DNA from: Phenylobacterium sp.
GTDB taxonomy: Bacteria; Pseudomonadota; Alphaproteobacteria; Caulobacterales; Caulobacteraceae
Reading direction: 5' to 3'
DNA: 6,708 nt
NCBI GenBank assembly: GCA_028290925.1
Contig: JAQGIX010000247.1
Span: forward strand, 1-6,708
The notes under the pieces were generated by a model. That model saw nothing but the letters and a program-made list of their open reading frames with translations, searched no databases and had not been told where the DNA came from. A program made the position numbers and the translations under genes. This document shows positions 5,386 through 6,708 of the stretch, piece by piece (the first letter of the stretch is position 1; the number at the start of each line of letters is the position of its first letter).

Positions 5386-6156
5386 CTAGAAGTTCGCTCG
5401 GCGGGAGATGCCCCCGTCGACCACCATGTTGATCCCCGTGGTGAAGGCCGAGCGCGGGCTGGCCAGGAACACGGTGGCCGCCGCGATCTCCTCCGGCGTG
5501 GCCATCCGGCCGGTGGGGTTGCGCTTGATCATCGTCTCGAAGAAACCCGGCATGTTCTGCTTCACGTTGCCCCAGACGCCGCCCTCGAAGAACACGGTGC
5601 CCGGCGAGACCACGTTGCAGCGGATCTTCTTGGGCGCGTTCTCGCGGGCCACGCCCTTGGCGAAGTGGATCTGCGCCGCCTTCATCGCCCCGTAGGAGTT
5701 GGGATTGTCAGTCTCGGCCGCCGAGATCGAGGAGGTGATCAGGAACGCCGCGTCGCCGGTCTCGGCCGCCGCCGTCTCGAGATACGGCTTGGCCGCCTCG
5801 AAGCTGCGCACCGCGCCCATGACGTCGATATCGAACATCGCCTTCCAGGCGTCCTCGCCGTTGCCCTGCACCAGGGCCGAGGCATTGGAGACCAGCACGT
5901 CGAGACCGCCCAGCGCGGCGGCCGCCTCGTCGATGAACGCCTTCAGCGCCGGTCCGTCGGCGATGTCCACCGCCTTGCCGAACGCCCTGACGCCCTTGGC
6001 CTCGAGCGCCTTGACGGCCTCGGCCACCTGTTCGGCGTTGCGCGCGCAGATGGCGACGTTGGCGCCCTCGTCGGCGAACAGCTCGGCGATCGCCCGTCCG
6101 ATGCCGCGCGAGCCGCCGGTGACCACGGCGGTCTTGCCCTTGAGCTGAAGGTCCAT
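5386..6156 (-). CDS. Short-chain dehydrogenase/reductase (FabG-like SDR)
   Basis: A 256-residue classical SDR that should oxidise or reduce a hydroxyl/keto group with NAD(P). The nucleotide motif TGGSRGIG is at residues 13-20, VDIAD at 63-67 is the adenine-binding region, and the catalytic residues are Ser142, Tyr155 and Lys159 (YGAMK). The C-terminus carries the typical LASPRSAFTTGINMVVDGG block. Two positions depart from the classical pattern. NNAG is replaced by SNAS (90-93), and the fourth tetrad residue, usually Asn, aligns with Asp111 in FDIDVMG. The start at 6156 is fixed by AAGGGGGA (6162-6169) 5 bases upstream. The longer in-frame extension to 6291 would add 45 residues with no SDR character. 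It is the first gene of the SDR, NIPSNAP-like, CoA-transferase, crotonase operon, where a 3-hydroxyacyl-CoA or alcohol substrate would fit. Its promoter should lie in the gap shared with pabB, but no clear -35/-10 pair is seen. Confidence 0.93.
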   Translation of the reverse strand: MDLQLKGKTAVVTGGSRGIGRAIAELFADEGANVAICARNAEQVAEAVKALEAKGVRAFGKAVDIADGPALKAFIDEAAAALGGLDVLVSNASALVQGNGEDAWKAMFDIDVMGAVRSFEAAKPYLETAAAETGDAAFLITSSISAAETDNPNSYGAMKAAQIHFAKGVARENAPKKIRCNVVSPGTVFFEGGVWGNVKQNMPGFFETMIKRNPTGRMATPEEIAAATVFLASPRSAFTTGINMVVDGGISRRANF

Positions 6157-6290
6157 TTCGTTCCCCCTTTGGGTTTCTTGTGCGCGGCGGCGGCCGATGG
6201 CCTGCGCGCCAGCGGCGAGACCCTGCACCACACGGCAAAAGATCACCACAGCGAAGACGCTCAAAATCGCGCGCGCCTGGCGATCCCCCA

Positions 6291-6319
6291 CGCCGCCGCT
6301 AGGCCTGGACGCGGCGGCG
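6291..6319 (+). repeat. GC-rich inverted repeat just before the pabB start
   Basis: CGCCGCCGC (6291-6299) pairs perfectly with GCGGCGGCG (6311-6319) across an 11-base loop, ending four bases before the pabB ATG. If transcribed it would fold the region where a ribosome site should be. Its arms are simple GCC/GGC triplet runs, which arise easily by chance in DNA this GC-rich. Confidence 0.3.
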
Positions 6320-6323
6320 CGTT

Positions 6324-6708
6324 ATGCCCGCGCCGATGCAGGCCTACGCCCAAGTCGAAGCCGCCTGGCGCGACCCCACCGAGGTGCTCTGCGGCGTGGC
6401 CGACGAACCGTGGGCGATCGGCTTCCTCTCGGGCGGTCTCTCCGGCGGCGCGGCGGCGCGCTGGTCCTATGTGGCGGCCGAGCCCGACGCCACCCTGACG
6501 ATCCGGCCGAGCGATGAGGCCGATCCGTTCGCGGCGCTGGCCGCCCTGGCCGGCCCGGCCTGTGCCGCCGCGCCCGAGGGGCCGCCGTTCCAGGGCGGGG
6601 TAGCCGGGCTCGCGGCCTATGAGCTGGGCGAGCGGATCGAGCGGCTGGGGCTCGCCCGGCTGGGCGACTGGCCGGACCTCGCCTGCGCCCGCTATCCGGC
6701 GCTGCTGG
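6324..6708 (+). CDS. pabB: Aminodeoxychorismate synthase component I, N-terminal fragment (3' end outside window)
   Basis: An open frame from the ATG at 6324 runs off the window, giving the first 128 residues. It carries the N-terminal domain marks of the PabB/TrpE family: RWSYVAAEP (46-54), and FQGGVAGLAAYELGE (89-103), followed by WPDLACARYPALL, as commonly seen in alphaproteobacterial PabB. PabB with glutaminase PabA aminates chorismate to 4-amino-4-deoxychorismate, on the way to p-aminobenzoate and folate in the cytosol. The catalytic chorismate-binding domain is downstream and not visible, so a fusion to PabC (aminodeoxychorismate lyase) cannot be judged. Anthranilate synthase TrpE is the main alternative, but this N-terminus looks more like PabB. 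A stop at 6300-6302 blocks any upstream extension. A second ATG lies at 6336. The ribosome site is weak (only GGCGGCG). It is divergent from the SDR operon and probably functionally separate from it. Confidence 0.83.
   Translation, partial: MPAPMQAYAQVEAAWRDPTEVLCGVADEPWAIGFLSGGLSGGAAARWSYVAAEPDATLTIRPSDEADPFAALAALAGPACAAAPEGPPFQGGVAGLAAYELGERIERLGLARLGDWPDLACARYPALL

Noticed and set aside
6157..6291. 45-residue N-terminal extension of the SDR that looks hydrophobic and might suggest a signal or membrane anchor
   Set aside because: AAGGGGGA five bases upstream of the ATG at 6156, and the SDR fold beginning immediately after it, show the extension is untranslated leader.
1..6708. Mobile elements, CRISPR arrays, tRNAs, riboswitches, toxin-antitoxin or defence genes
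   Set aside because: No tandem direct repeats, terminal inverted repeats, transposase or integrase motifs, tRNA-like cloverleaf or defence-family domains were found on either strand by eye.

Overview
The window is very GC-rich, densely coded DNA, and gene starts are mostly preceded by purine-rich Shine-Dalgarno sequences. The gene content and GC-rich style suggest an alphaproteobacterium of the Caulobacterales type (Phenylobacterium or Caulobacter relatives). That placement is an inference from protein resemblance, not from a marker gene. No tRNA, rRNA, CRISPR array, insertion sequence, integrase or other sign of a mobile element was seen, and composition looks even throughout.

Layout, left to right: (1) the last 64 codons of a cytochrome P450 (+) that resembles the CYP153 alkane/fatty-acid hydroxylases. 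(2) A convergent hairpin, then a minus-strand pair: a TesB-like double-hotdog acyl-CoA thioesterase (1835 to 1014) followed by a 2-oxoglutarate/Fe(II) dioxygenase (900 to 229). (3) A 153-bp divergent regulatory region with two adjacent dyads and a -10-like box, then a pirin-family cupin (+, 1989-2852). (4) A tightly packed minus-strand operon read from 6156 down to 2849: short-chain dehydrogenase, NIPSNAP-like protein, CaiB/BaiF class III CoA-transferase, crotonase (enoyl-CoA hydratase family). The first gap is 10 bp and the next two junctions are 4-base ATGA overlaps. The crotonase and pirin genes converge with interlocked stop codons. (5) A 167-bp divergent gap, then the 5' end of pabB (aminodeoxychorismate synthase component I, +), cut by the window edge.

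The common theme is acyl-CoA chemistry: a CoA-transferase that could activate an acid, a crotonase and a dehydrogenase that could carry out beta-oxidation-like steps, a thioesterase that can release CoA esters, and oxygenases (P450 and 2OG/Fe) that could hydroxylate a lipid or hydrocarbon-like substrate. The substrate cannot be read from the sequence. Nothing here is plainly a new defence or mobile system. The best candidate for something undescribed is the four-gene SDR/NIPSNAP/CaiB/crotonase operon, whose crotonase lacks one of the two classical hydratase glutamates and whose SDR departs from two classical motifs.
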